Assembly: GCA_037178855.1 (NCBI GenBank)
Contig: JASJZC010000002.1
Location: forward strand, 8,072,501-8,136,500
Direction of reading: 5' to 3'
Length of the DNA stretch: 64,000 bases
DNA from: Oscheius sp. JU75
Taxonomy: Eukaryota; Nematoda; Chromadorea; Rhabditida; Rhabditidae
Position numbers and translations under genes: made by a program. The notes below the pieces were generated by a model. The model was not told the origin of the DNA and did not search any database. It saw nothing but the letters and a program-made list of their open reading frames with translations. Positions 37,205 through 51,000 of the stretch are shown one piece after another (position 1 is the stretch's first letter; each line of letters opens with the position of its first letter).

Positions 37205-37535
37205 CCCGATTTCCACAAAAAAAAATTAGCACGCAGCTTTAAAAAAAAAAAAACTACATCGAAACAAAAAAAAAAACCAATCCCAAAATTTGTAGACACG
37301 GAATGCGTTCGTGACAGGACCCGCTGAGGTAGACCTTTAATTTTTAGCAATTGGTGGGAATTTAAAATTCTTTTCAACTCCGGAACTCCTTCATTCTTTC
37401 CTCTTTTTCCGCCCATTTTCTTCCTTTCTATTGCTCCAAATCTTTTAAAACCATTGTATGGTTTTGCCATCAATAAAAAAAATTCCAATCCGTTTTTTGA
37501 TTAAAAAAAGCGTATGTAAATAGGTCTGTCACCGT
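37205..37535 (+). repeat. Direct repeat, copy 2
   Basis: Diverged copy of 35855-36090 in the same orientation (shared GTTCGTGACAGGACCCGCTG, CCTTTAATTTTTAGCAATTG-like and ATGTAAATAGGTCTGTCACC blocks) with extra A-rich and pyrimidine-rich insertions. Confidence 0.8.
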
Positions 37536-38611
37536 TTTCTGTCCTGTTTTCATCAAAACACCACGCAAATGGCCCTTAGCCTCGTATTTTTCCCTGTGCC
37601 GCACGTCGATTTGTTGCCACACGCGCTGTCTCAATGACGCAACCCTATGCAAAAGCTCCCGTCGTCTGTCTTATCTCTCTTTCCAGACGGTTGCAAGCTT
37701 TTCCAGACCTTTTTTCTGTTCCATTACGCTGTTCAGCTGCATGTGAGAACGCGGAGTATTGATTTCGAGGATTACATCATATCCAGTCAGAAAAACAAGA
37801 CATTGTTGACTCTTTTGACCTAAAAATTCTGGTTTCGAAAGTGCTCCTCCCTTTTCTGTATTTCCCCTCAAAGAATCTAAAACTCCTCCATGCTCCCAGT
37901 GTAAAGTGAACCCTTGAGCGATAAAAAAAAATTCGCGACAGGCGGTAGGAAGCGCGTGCTTCTGTCAAATGAGAATAATGGGTCCTGTTGGACGAGGAAA
38001 TGACGCTGATTCGCTGAAAAATGGAGGAAACTGTTCACTTTTGTTGTCTAGCCCTCATCTTGAAGTATTTACAGCATTTTAGCCGTGGAAGTGACGCGAA
38101 ACACTCGCTGAACGAGGTTTTTATCACGACTGGCACCTGATCCGTCGGGCTTATCGTTTTCGAGTGGCTGCTAGGAACCACGTGCGGTTCCATTTCGCTT
38201 GCTTTTTACTACACAGCTGACTTCCAGGCCCTCCCTCCTGTCGGGAAGAGGCCCAAAGTCAACACTTGAGCACACTAAATGTGCTCCGCATTGGCAGCTT
38301 TGTTCATAGAACGTCTGTCTCTTTTCCTCATAATTTCTGGATAATTTTTTCAGTTCTTCGTCCAAAAAGAGCCAAAAATCTGATCAAATGCGAGTATGAA
38401 GCGGTTGGAAGTACTTGGCCAAGACTTTTGCGTCAAGTTACGAATGTCTCTGTCCCGCCGATATTGCAGCAGCAGCAGACGACAGCGGGGGACGCCCCTC
38501 CGCAGCTTTTCTCTGCAAAGTGAACACGCTCTCTCACTCATCATTTCTTAGGAATATTCATGCGGAACTGAGTTCGTTCTCTTATCAGAAAAAGATAAGT
38601 TGAAAGCGCAC

Positions 38612-38695
38612 TTTCACTTGGAAGTGGATTCGAACCTCCAAAGACTCTTCTTTTCTTTTGTCGCTAGTCGCTCAATCTAAGGTCTACTGTTCAAT
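38612..38695 (-). repeat. tRNA-like relic
   Basis: The minus strand reads GACCTTAGATTGAGCGACTA, then after a short A-rich loop TTTGGAGGTTCGAATCCA, a good B box with flanking stem. The 5' half lacks a pairing acceptor stem. Probably tRNA-derived rather than functional. Confidence 0.4.
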
Positions 38696-39280
38696 TTTTT
38701 TAATTTCTTACAAAATAACTTTTTCTCACAAAACATGTCTGAATGACGCAAAAACCTGGCTTGGAGGCTGTAAAATGGCCTGGAACCCCAATTTTTCGTC
38801 TAAAACGCAGCACAGCCACTAAGATGGGTGATTTGTAAGCTAGAAATTCAAATGTCGCTCTGTTCGAACTTCAAAGTTGTTTTTACAAGATAAAAACCGC
38901 TAAGAAGGGTTTCAACGCTTTAGCTGTTCTCGGAGAGCCATTTTCGCTGTCTGCAGCTCCATCTCTACGGCTCTTCTCTTGTAAAAGTTACCCAAAAACT
39001 TCAAGACGACGCCTTATTCCCTCTTAGGGATTCCTTTCCTAGTCTTTGCTCGTTCCTTGTCAGCTGTTTTATTCCACCAAACCTACGTAAAGAGGTTCCT
39101 CCTGCTGCAGATCACGCGCTAGGATTTGGTGCCCGAACCCTACACAAAGATTTGCGATCTTTCTCCTCTCCGTCGACCTTCTGTTTACTGCCATATTTCA
39201 CAAAATGACGTCTGTTTGGCCCTCTCTCCACTCTCTCCCACAAACACCTAATCCTTTGATTTTTTCAGCCCCTTAGCGAA

Positions 39281-41394
39281 ATGTTCCGGGTGCTACTCTC
39301 AGGCGCCGCCGGCAGCGGAAAAGGCACCGTGGCCCGAATGCTCCAAAGGGAATTCGACGGATTCAACTACTTTTCTGCAGGAGACCTGATTCGAGACCAT
39401 GTGACCAAGGGCACCGGTAGGTTTGGTTACCTCTTGCCTTAAACAATAAGGTGATTCTAAAGATAAGATTCCCTAAAAGTAGATTATGACGCCAGAAACA
39501 GGTTTTTTTGTCTAGCGTAGACGCATGTGAAGAGGAAGCGGTGGTCAAATAGGGTTTTGAAAACTTTTTTTGCTAGGCAAAAAGAAACTTGTAAACGTCT
39601 TAATATTGGAGAAAGTTTTTGAATTTTCCAGTCGAAAATAGAAATTGGCTGTGAACTGTGGCGGTTGTGGCCGTCAAAGTTCTTCCTGGTTCCCTTTGAA
39701 CGTAGGAATGACCAGTTTGATTCCTCCTGGCCCCAGCTCTTCAAAATATATTCATTCAGCATCCTTGTGACCACTTTCGAGGTTATTTTTCCGACAAAAC
39801 AGTCTTCCTGTATTAACGTAGGCGAGTCATTGAAGCTTCTGGAAGCTTTCAGAGCTGTCTTACTTTGGTGGTTGTAGCTCCTACCCTGATAGACTGGTCT
39901 AACTGTGGCTGTGGCTTTCGTCCTCGTAGCCTGACCTCAGGGTAAAACAGACCAAATTTTTGTCAAAAATTTTGAGGAGAAACATTCTAAGAGGCATCTT
40001 CTTACAGATTTCGGCACACGCGCAGCAGCCTTCATCAACAAGGGCGAGCTGATCCCCGACAATCTTCTGAATGGAATCCTGCTCAAGGAGGTCGTCTCCG
40101 CAGGTCACAAAGCCATCCTCGACGGTATTTTGTCCCTTTAACTCTCAACAAAATCACCCTCAGGATACCCGCGAACCCTTCACCAAGTCAAAATGGTCGA
40201 AGATGTGGCCCCGATTAATCTCTGCGTGGAGATTTCCGTCCCGAAGAAGGTCCTGATCGACAGAATGAGTAAACAGTTTGTGCACAAACCCTCCGGAAGG
40301 GAGTATAACCTCGATTTTAATCCGCCGAAAGAAGAGGTACTTTTTCCAGTTTTTGTAGCTGAAATATTCGAATTTAGGGCAAAGACGACTTGACTGGAGA
40401 GCCCCTGGAACGTAGGGAAGATGACGTGGCCGAGGTGGTCAGAAGGCGATTGGAGGTCCATGAGAAGACGGAAAAGAAAGTTATGGACTATTATAAGTGA
40501 GTTTTATGGTATTTTTTCAAGTCCAGGGACTATAGGAATTGTTTGATCATAAAGCGGTTGCGTCTTGTCCTGGAAAGATCTGCAAAACTTTAGCGTGACT
40601 AAAAATCTATGTTTTGTAAGAATCGTACAGAATTTTGTTAGTTGGAAAAGTGTTTTGGATCCAAAAATCAGTGTAAAAGACGCGGTACAGGGGCTGTATT
40701 GCGACATCAGAATGAATACGTAGATACGTGGTCACTATTTTGACGTTGTGACATTTTAAAAGGACACTGACATTACGGGTACCGGGAGCACAGCGAGCGT
40801 TATTTGAATTTTGTGCGGAAACTTCAAATAATCTTGGATTTAGTTTCTTTCTGCATTTCTAGGTACTTTACACTCGTTTCTATAACTTTTAGGTGTGTTT
40901 AATCGGCTCAGCGACAAAAACTACCCGAGAGACGTCTATCCACGTCAAAAAAATAAATAGAAAAATGTAGAAATTGAGAAGAGAAGAACAGCATTTCCTC
41001 AATTTTCTTCATTTTTCTTGTCATTTTTGTCGTAAAAGTAGACGTTTCTGGTTTAATTTTCGATGCTTTATCGATTAAACACGGAAATGAGTATGAAACA
41101 CCGAAAAATGCAGAAATAAACTATAAACCAATTTTTTTAAATTCCCGCACAAAGTTCAAATACCAAAAGCGCTCGCTGTGCTCCCGTAATGTCAGTGTCC
41201 CTTTAAAATTCCCTAAAAAGGTCAATTGTTCTCCATACAAGTATATCCATCCCGTTTTCAGAAAACAGGGAATCTGTCTAGAAGTCAGCGGAGAGAATTC
41301 CGACGCCCTCTTCCAGCAGATCAGCGAGGCGATGGTACAGGCTCTGAACAGCGCGACGACGACGAAGAACAAACGAGGCGGAGCTGCTGCTTAA
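39281..41394 (+). CDS. Adenylate kinase 3-type GTP:AMP phosphotransferase
   Basis: Mitochondrial-matrix nucleoside monophosphate kinase (GTP + AMP to GDP + ADP), linked to the TCA-cycle succinyl-CoA step. Five exons: 39281-39416, 40008-40124, 40164-40336, 40378-40496, 41262-41394, 678 bp, 225 residues, the family length. Visible motifs: P-loop [10 protein letters not shown] at residues 8-17, NMP-binding [10 protein letters not shown], the DGYPRT signature, LID start [20 protein letters not shown] and [14 protein letters not shown]. The LID lacks the zinc cysteines of bacterial enzymes, as in AK3. No long presequence precedes the P-loop, as in vertebrate AK3. A foldback element occupies intron 4. 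Confidence 0.93.
40753..41210. mobile_element. Foldback element in AK3 intron 4
   Basis: Near-full-length palindrome of about 457 bp. The ends TTTTAAAAGGACACTGACAT and ATGTCAGTGTCCCTTTAAAA are inverted, as are GAGCACAGCGAGCG / CGCTCGCTGTGCTC, and inside them GTGTTTAATCG / CGATTAAACAC. No open frame encodes a transposase. Confidence 0.85.
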
Positions 41395-42085
41395 CTTCTT
41401 TTTTTGTTGTTGTACTGACCCAATTTCAAGTCCCTGTTATACGAGTCTCATACCCGTGCGCATTGCGTCTCCCAATTCACGGGTATCCTCCCTCAAATTT
41501 TCTGACAAATTTTGTCTGTCACTCCTTTTTTTAAATTCCTATACAGCGCTTTATACTGCTTTCCTAGTGCTCACATGGGTATGTTCTCTTCTCCTGTCTC
41601 TCTGTCCTCTGAATCTATAACTCCCCTTATCTCCATAGTTCTTGTCTAATTTGTTCGAATTGAAGAGGTTTCATCTAGTTTTTGAGCTTGTATTGCATTC
41701 ATAGTGGACATAAGCAGCTAATATTGAATGCTGGCTGAAAACTTGACGCGACGACCGGCTGGTTGGAGTCTAGTAGAATACAGAAGATCAAGAGTGAGTC
41801 GACAAATGAATTCAAGATATCTCCATAGAATAGTGGTCAGGAGTATGAGTCGGTTGACCGAGGGAATTAGGTAGTCAATTAAACGAGCATATAGTCTTGC
41901 AAAATTCACTGACTAGTCGGTGGTAGCTAAGCCAAATCCAAGTACTGGTAGTCAAGAGTATAAGTTGGTAATGAGAGACAGTGTCTCTGTAGTCAGGGAC
42001 CTTTCGTTAGTCAAACAGTATGTGTCGAGAGCATAATGCGGATTGGTAATCATGACTGTTTTATTACTCTCTGTCTCTCTAGTAG
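41395..42085. other. Spacer between convergent AK3 and cadherin genes
   Basis: About 690 bp between the two 3' ends. CT-rich patches and AGTCGGT-like short motifs only; no gene, RNA or mobile element recognised. Confidence 0.55.
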
Positions 42086-45000
42086 TCACGCCTTGGTCCT
42101 TGACTCATCGGGTCCAACACTCATCTTCCTTTCTTGACTCATGTAGCCCATCTTCTCGTCCTCTTCCCTGAAAAGACCATCGTTTTTCAAACGTACCAAA
42201 ACCTTACGGTGACGGCATTCTAGGAGGCGAAGGAGGACTCAGGCGACGCGGCTGAGGCCGGTCTTCCACCGAGTTCCTAATGATTCTGTGGTCCTCAAAG
42301 GTCTGCTTCTCACGGCGGTAGCGAGCCCGATAGTGACAGAGAAGGACAGCCATGATGGCTGAGGATACGATGAAGAGAAGGACGAAGACAAAAGCTACTA
42401 GGAAGATGGGTGGTGGGAAGTTGGAGGTGTCCTGGTCGAAGATCGGGACCTGAAACGAAGCATGAAAAACAGAGAGATAGAGACAGAAGCAGAGACAGCA
42501 ACAGAAAGACAGAGAGATAGCGAGGTAGAGAGACGGACATATAGAAAGACAGAGAGAGACAGAGATGTAGAGAAATATAGAGATAGAGAGACAACGAGAC
42601 AGAGAGTCAGGGAGACAGCGGGACGCAGAGACAAAAACAGACTGAGAGACAGAAACAGAAACTCACCTGGGCTTTGGCGATCATCGGCATATCCTCTGGC
42701 ATTTTTTTCTCCGAACCATGGACAATTGACATTGTCCTCTCGGCAGGGACTATCTCAAAAGTTGTCCGGTTGACCAGAACCTAAAACTACTTCTTCTAGA
42801 AACGTCTAAAACACTCTACCATTTGGACATCTGTCACTTTGCTCAGTATGACTCCTTCACTCTCATGATACTTGACATCCTTGACCAGGACTCTGAGTCC
42901 TGTGGCGTTTGCAATAGTCTGGGTAATGTTCTGAATGTCTTGTTCGTTGACAGTCTCTGGACTCTTGTGGATTTCTGACAGGATGACGTCACTGTCATCG
43001 TGGATTATGACTCGGAGAGAGATTAGACTCTTTCTGGAGGTCGGTTCGAGACCATCAGCTGCTTGAATCTTTAGATGGAAGAGTCCGCCGGCTGATTCAC
43101 TAAAAAGTTCAGTATCTTTGTCTTGCTGTCTATCTGTCACACTGTCTTTCGGCCTCTCTCTCTCTCTCTCTCTCACTTGACTGGCTCCAACAATATAACA
43201 GCTCCTGTCCTCTGTTCCACGAAGAAGTATCCTCTCATCTGTCTGCTGGATCCCCGATACTCGAACTGGCTGTCAGCTAGGGAATAATAGACAGCTGGAG
43301 ATTTTCCACTGTCCGAGAGGTCCGGGTCAACGGCATAAACATGGGCTACAGTCCTTCCTGGTAAAGCCATCTTCTCTAGGAGGGCTTCGTAATGACCACG
43401 GTCGAAAACAGGCCCATTGTCATTTCTAGAAATGACAGTAACAGTGACAGTGACTACTTACTCATCTCTAACCACGACTTTGACAGTCGTCCAAGCCTTG
43501 ATCTCTTCCTCTGGAACATCTGGAGAGTTCGATGCTCCAATCTCGATCGTGTATCTGTCCTCGATTTCTCTGTCCAGGCTCTTAGAGAGTCTGACTTCTC
43601 CTGTCTCTCTGTCCACCTCAAACTGGTCTCCCTCCTGTCTGATCCTGTAGAAAATTGTCTGGGAAGTGTCTGGGTCAACAGCTATGGCAGTTGTGACAAG
43701 AGCTCCGGGTGCGGAGGACTCGGAAATCTGAACTGATCACAGTCACTGTCATTGTCACTGTATCTCACCTCAATAGTCACAGAACTATGCTGGAACTGAA
43801 CAGGATGATCATCCTGGTCCCTGACCATCAGAACCGCTCCATGCTGCATAGTCTGTCTCATTCCCGCCTTCAGTCCGATGACTAGCTGAAAAGAAGCGAC
43901 TGAACGGCCCAATGTCACTGTCCTACCGAATGGGTTCTGGTCTCTTCAAAATCAAAGGTCGTTCTGCTCGTGATCTCCCCAGTTTTCCAGTCAATCGCAG
44001 CAAAATCCAGCTCTTGTGTTGGCTGATCAAAGTTCCAAAAGAAGTAGGTCAAGTCACATTTGGGGTCAAGAATTTTGGCAGAGACATGCCCGATTTGACT
44101 GCCGGGCGGAGAGTTCTGAAGAAAACCAGTTTAAGCAAAAACATTTGGAAGATAAAGGAGCCATATAAAGGTGTTTACAGCAAAAACAAGATTTTACCTC
44201 TTGCAGTAGTCGAGCCCGGATCGTCTGGAATAGGCCCTCTCACCGATTGCGCTACTGGATGAAAGCGCGCGCCGATTTTACTAGCGCTAAAAAACCTACT
44301 CTTATTTCCAGCTATACATGTTTGTCTCGTGAGTGCGCTTCTCTAGGTCCATTTTTTGACCTCAAGGGATGTTTCAAAATTTTTGGTATATTCTGCAGAG
44401 TTCTAGATATGATTAAGGGCTACGACTTTGTAAAAGTTCATAAGCGTTAAACATTAGATCTTCAGAACAAGCCTTCCAAAAGTGACAGAATGTGAACGCT
44501 ACCTCATTGATGTAGAAGACATCATTCTCTCCCTTTATCAGCTCCGGGACACAGTCAAATGCTGGCTGTATCTTGACCACGACATCTGTTTCTGCCTGTC
44601 TCTTTCCGTCAGTCGCTGTCACTCTGTACCGTCTCTCGGCTCCAGCCTGATCCAATTCCTCTCTCACAGTGATTCGTCCCTCGTCGTCAATGTCTAGCAG
44701 CTGCTCTTGTCCCTCCTCGGCGCGGATACTGTACTTGACTGGGAGATCTCCCTGAGTGGAGAGATGGACATCCCCTACGTAGCTGTTGACCAAAATGTTT
44801 TGCATGGTCTTGAAGGTATAGGTGTCCCGATTAAAGCGAAGTTTCTTGGCGGCGTCCAGGTCAACGGAGACGTTGATCTAGATGGTCTTTGTCTTCGGTA
44901 AGGGACGCGACATACCGTAGCATCAGCACTACCCTCTTTTCCAACAGCTCGAGTAAATAGAACGTAGTTAGAGATGTCTCGAGGTAGGACAGAGGCGGTG

Positions 45001-48000
45001 ACAATGACTCCCTGAAAATTGCCTGTCTCTCTGTCTCTGTCTCTCCGTACCTTAGCATCGATTAGGAACAAGTCGCTCCCTTCCAGTGCACTGAAAGTGA
45101 TCGGGACGTTGTTGACAACAGTCAAATTGGCCACGACAGTGCCAATGTCAGCTGTGACAGGGAGCTCGATACTGATGGTACTTTGCATCAGCTTAGGAAT
45201 TTTCTCTGTCGAGTCGGTCACTTCCACTGTCACATTTCTTGTCACTGCCTGGGTGGCAGTTTTAGCTGTCACTTGGAGAATCTCCCGTGAGGGGGAAGAT
45301 GGCAGGACTCGGTTCGTAGAAATCATGCCTGTAATCTCGTCCAGATTGAAGTTTTCGGACTGTGAGATGAGTGAGAACGTAGCATTGACCATCGGAGAAA
45401 TGCGAAGCTGGTAGACATAGGAACCTTCTGGGAGGCTAGAGGGAACGACGATTGAGGTCGGGGTCTGAGAGAGTGACAGTGACAGGGACAGTGACAGCGA
45501 CAGACCTCAATAATTCTCAAGGGCAGTTCTGGCTTCTTGATCAGCTCTTTCCTTGGCAGAAGTACCTCGATTTTACCTATAAAAAAACCATCATTACCTA
45601 TTTTTTTGTACCAACTCACTAAAAACAGGGCTCTCCAGAGAATGAGCAGAGTCTCGCGCCTCGACTATGGTTTGAAGAGCAAGCCACTCGTCATCCCCGA
45701 TTTCAGTCTGAAAGTCTCACTCAAAAGGCTTGAAAGTTGGCAGACCTTCAGTCTAACTTCAGCCTTTTGCCCTTTCGGAACCACTTCAATGGCTCCTTTG
45801 GGAACCTCTACTAGATTTCCGTCAAAGTCTCTTGCTGTCACGTTGGAGACCATGTACTCAATTCGGCGGTCTTTGTCCTCGTCTGTCACTTCGATGGTAT
45901 GGAGAAGGAGTCCAGGTTCAGAGTCTGAAAGTGGACACTATTACTGTCACTGTCACTCTTACCAGCAGATCCAATGACAGAGACACTTCTAGCCGACTTC
46001 AGTCGGATAATGTGAGAGTTGATGCCCATGACAATGACATCGACTCTGGTGACAGCTACTGTAGAACGGTCTTCGGTTTCGGCCAGGATCAGTAAAGAAT
46101 ACTTCTGATCTTTGGTAGGGAAGTCTCCAGTGTAGGAAATGAGTCCGTCGGTGACTTTGAAGAGATCCTGGGGGCCTTCGGAGATTCTGAAAGAGAAAAG
46201 AGGTACCGAGAGACAGGGAAACAGAGAGAAACAGAAACTCTGATTCTTACCTATAGGTTGCATTCTCAATGTTTCCAGTGACTTTCACTGCTCCATCAGC
46301 TTCCTGTTTTCCTGCCGGAACTGTCAAATTGTACTGTTCCTTCTCAAATCGAAATCCTTTGACTTCCGCCTTGGGAGTGATCGTGATGGTGACAGTAGTT
46401 CGGACCTTCTGATCTCCATCGAAGGCTGTCGCGTTCAGAGTCACTGTCTCTCCTGCTGTCTCGATGTAGACGAATTCTGGGTGCTGGAAAATACTTGTAT
46501 GTGACATTCTCCGGGTCTGGGTAACAGTGTCAAATCACACCCTCACACCCTGTCACTGTCCACTTGCTAGGTCGCTAACACTCTGTCCCTTGATGCCTTG
46601 TTGTCAAACTTATTTTGTCACAGTAAGCTTCTCAGGATTCCTTTCCGTAACCAGACATCCCGTCGTCTCATCCCTGTCATCTTCCTAATGTAACCCGAAA
46701 GATCGATCCTACCCTGCCCAAACTGAGTTTCTCTTGGAGATATTTCGGTCAACCCGTCACCTAGCATTTTTGTCTATTTCTGACTTTTTTGTATCCTGGT
46801 CAGCCTATCACTTGCTTACCAAACTGTCTCTCACTTGACATGTCAGCAGTTTCTGTTCATGGTACCAAAAAGACACGATGAACTAACAGACCGACAGAGG
46901 CTGACCATCACTTCGTTGAATTTAGAGCTACGAAGTTTCAACCCTAGAATCTCATTCTGTGTCCCTCACCCTCATTCATCTATACTGTCCTTGTCAACCT
47001 GTCCGGCTCCTGTTATTCAATATTTGTGAATACCGGACAGGCCTTACTTTACAGAGTCAAAGCTATCATACCACAAACTTTCGAGTTACCACAACTTTTG
47101 ACTTTTTCATGACAAACGCTTCCAATTTATAACTCTTGTAACTTTAGTCTTGTTGAAGCAAATATTGGGTTGGCATATAAGTCTTTTCGCTTTTTCAAAT
47201 GCCAAAATTTATTGACTTCCAAACAACTTTTTCATTCGTTGTAATTACCATTATGATGTACCACGTCTGCCCATTTCACGGGTAGCTTACGGATGCCACA
47301 CTCGTAGAACGCCTTGGGTTTCGACGCGAAGAAGTTTGTCAACCAGATTTTGAGTGCGCCGTCGGAATCGAACTGTTGTCCTCCAATCTCGTTGTTGAGG
47401 GTCCGGAACAGATAATAGTCGGAAGGGGCAAGGTCCGGGCTGTATGGAGGATGGGGTAAAATCTCCCAACCCAGGTCGTGGATCTTGGAGCGAGTGAGTT
47501 TTGCAACATGGGGGCGCGTGTTGTCCATCTGCAGGATGACCTTCGACTTCAGCGGTCGTTTCTGACGAAGTGCAACGGCAACCTTTTCAAGTTGCTGGCT
47601 ATAAATGGCGGCCGTAAGGGTAGTTCCAGCATCCAGCAGTTCCCAGTGCACCACTCCTTCGATATCCCAGGAAACACAGAGCATAATCTTCTTTAATGAG
47701 TATCGGGTTCACATCAGGACTTGGTGCCTGCCCTGGACCCACTCATTGACGCTTCCTTTGGAAGTTTACCTACGTTACCCACTTCTCATTTCCCATCACC
47801 AGGCATGGTAAAAAGGATTTCCTCTCATACCTGGATAGGAGAGAATGGGCGACGGACATGCGCTGCCACTTCTGGGTGTCACTGAGGTCATGCGGCAACC
47901 AAGTGCCCAGTTTCTTCATAAATCCCAATTGCTTCAAATGGTGTTCCACTGCAGCATGACTGACAGACAGTGCCTCTGCTAGTTCACGGGTAGTCTGCCG

Positions 48001-51000
48001 ATTGTTCTCATTCACGAGCTGCAGCAGCTTCGATTCATCAAAAGTTGACCTTGGCTCATCTTCGACACTTTTGTCCCCAGTCCGAAAGCGATAGAGCCAC
48101 AACTGGCATACCCTCGTAGACGCCATCCCTTGGCCATAAACATCGTTGATATCAGCCGCCGTTTGGGCTCCATTCGTGCCTTTGAGGAACTCATGTCGCA
48201 GATCGTAGGGTGGCCAGTCATCAATAGTCCGGATCAAGACGAACAGAGAATAGAGTACAAGAAGAAAAGAAGTGATGTCTTGCATGGTGGTTGTAGAGGA
48301 CTGAGTGAGCTACACGAAGTGCTATATCAACAGCTCGGTCATTGTTGCAAACAAGACAAAGGACACGTTTACAAAAAGCGAAAAGACTTATATGCCAACC
48401 CAATAGCTTTCCAACCTTTTTGCCTCTTTCTCATGGAAGTCTCCAAATTGTTCCCTTTGTAATTACTAGTCTCCAGAACGTTCTATACTTCTGACTAATT
48501 GCTCAAAGAGTATAGCTTCACTACCAGAAGACGAGGAGCCATTTGTATTCTGCTGACGCCCAGCCTGACTCGATGTTTTTCTTCTCGAGCTGGTCGTGCA
48601 TTCTGTCGGAGCTGCTCTTCGTGCTGGTACCGTTTGTCTACGCGCTGCGCAACTCCCGCTACTCGCCGACTGTGAGGAGGGCTTGTCAGGTCATTCTCTC
48701 GGCGAAGAAGCCCGTAGTCCGCCGTGGTACCAATGTGACACATGCGAGGACGCCGGCGAGCTGGCTAGAAAATACCTACGTGGAGGAGAGAGAGCGCGAG
48801 CCTGCCATCTACGACTCAGTCATCGATGCGAGCCTGATGAGCACGACGGGCGATCTGATGCCGCAGATGTCCTTCAGTAGCGACATCTGTGCCAACTAAT
48901 AAATATCTTGACGTGGGTTTTTGAGTTCGTTTTGCACCTGTTCGTCAGACTTCCTCTCTCTCTGTCTCTGTGTCTAGGTGAGTTTATTGGATCTGCGGCA
49001 ACCACTGTGACTCTTGTGTGGAGCTTGTTAGTCACTGTCATTCTCTTTGTCAATGTGTACAAGTGAAACTACCCAATGGAGCAGTATCCTCGAGTATTTA
49101 TTTCATCATCTTATAGCGCTACCCAGTTTCCTGGTCAACCTAATCATTTTCTACCAATCCCTGATGTCTAGGAATAGGCTCCATAATTCGTTTTACGCGA
49201 TATATGGGGTCTACGTGGGCATGGTAAGAGATACGGAGACACAGGAATTGATCATACAGGCAAGTCTCTCCTTCCTCAGTGACTTCATTCTACTCCGAGC
49301 CTTCCAATACCTAACCTTCCTAAAATGCCCGATGACTGATTTACTTGGTGGCCTCGGCGATGGCCATGCTTCATTTATATTGACTGTACCCTACTTTATC
49401 AACTTTTACTCTAGTTATGGGACGATACTCTGCTTCACATTCGTGACAATCAACAGACTGACAGCTGTTGTTTGGATAGCAAAATATAAGCAGCTTTGGA
49501 AGGCTATTGGCTTCACAGTAATGGCTTTCCTGGTACTCTTTCCAGCTGTCTTAGCAGCTCAAACCTTCGCAAAAACATACGCTCTGAATACGGGCTCTGG
49601 TTTTGCTGTCAGTTATGTCAAATGGCTACCTGTAAGTCTCTCTGTCTCTTACCTTTCTGTTTCTCTGTCTCTTTGTCTCTCTGTCCATAGGCCACTTCCA
49701 GATCAAAGCCAGTCTGGTCTACAGTATAGTCAATTTCATTGGCTGCATTGTCTCAACTCTGTGCACAATAGTTACTCTGTACTCTTTGGGAAAACTTCCC
49801 AGTAGGGCCAAAGTAACCGAGAGGTCTCTCTGTGTAGTGGGAGCGATTATGACCAGTGCTTTCATACTGCAGTCAGCGATCCAGGTATGCCCCTGATTCT
49901 GTCAATGACATTCTCCGTTGAATTGGTTTAGATAATTTTCTATTTCATGGCTTACGACGACCCTCTCTATGACACTGTTTTCAATGGTCGTCTCTACATC
50001 GTTGACCTAGGCTTCTTTGCTCCCCCATGGTCACTACTGGCGATGAGCAAAGACGTAAGTCTTTCCAGAGACAGAGAATACCAAAGCTTGAATTCAGATT
50101 CGTAGAAGAATGCCTTTCTTTAAGAACCAAGAAAACAGCAGTGCTATACAGATTGTACAGCCTGTCTCTCTTCAAATGGGACAGTACTGATGAAATAAAC
50201 AGTTTGACTACTGAGAGTGACAGTGACAGCGACATGTCTCATTCCGAGAAGTCTAGTAGGAAAAAATAGATTTGATTACGGCTTATAGAATTCTCCGCTG
50301 TAATCTCTTTGTACCCTTTGATACGGAAAAGCACCTGCACTTTTCCCCCTCTCCGTATCTGTCTCTGATGGCTTGCCCTGTCACAAACAATACCGACCTT
50401 CTCAATGTTCTAGAATACGGGCTTCATCACCTTATCGTCCTACCTATCTTTGTTCTAAACATTTCCATAATCTGCTGTCTTCTATTCGTGAATCCTAGTC
50501 TTCCAAACCTGTTCTACAAGCTGTATGCTCTATCAGCTGTCCAGTCTTGTTTCACCTACTTCCTAGAGTTTGGCTTCTACAGAGGCATTGGATATCTGAC
50601 CATCTTCCAGTGCGAAATGGTTAGGGCCTTTGGTACACCGTCCTATGCTCTGACTCCATTCTATGTGTTGACTTACTACTTTGACTTCAGCCAACTGTTC
50701 TGCTATATGTTTATGACGGTTAATAGGATGTCAGCCATTGCTATGCCAGTTCATCATAGGAAGGTTTGGGAGAGAGACGGAAACATAGAGACAGAGACGC
50801 AGAGGAACGGAGAGATAGGTAGAGACAGAGACGGAACGACGGAGGAACAAAGAGTCAAAGGGGTAGAGAGATAGGTGGAGACAGAGACAAAGCAACAGAG
50901 AGGCAGAAAGACAGTGGACAGAGAAAGAGATAGAGAGATAAAAAGACAGATGGACAGAGGAACAGTGAGGCAGAGAATCTATTCAGATCTGGAAAACAGC

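Larger units (their letters stand above)
37110..39280. other. Intergenic region upstream of AK3
   Basis: About 2.2 kb. It contains direct repeat copy 2 (37205-37535) and a tRNA-like relic (38612-38695). Minus-strand frames at 38171-38365 and 38350-38544 have Cys-containing segments (CSLCREKL, SCQCGAHLVC) and could be exons of an unrecognised gene, but I could not link them with consistent phases. TTTTTCAG lies 12 bases before the AK3 ATG. Confidence 0.4.

Noticed and set aside
38171-38544. Possible minus-strand gene with Cys-containing exons
   Set aside because: Candidate exons could not be joined in phase and no family was recognised; left as unassigned.
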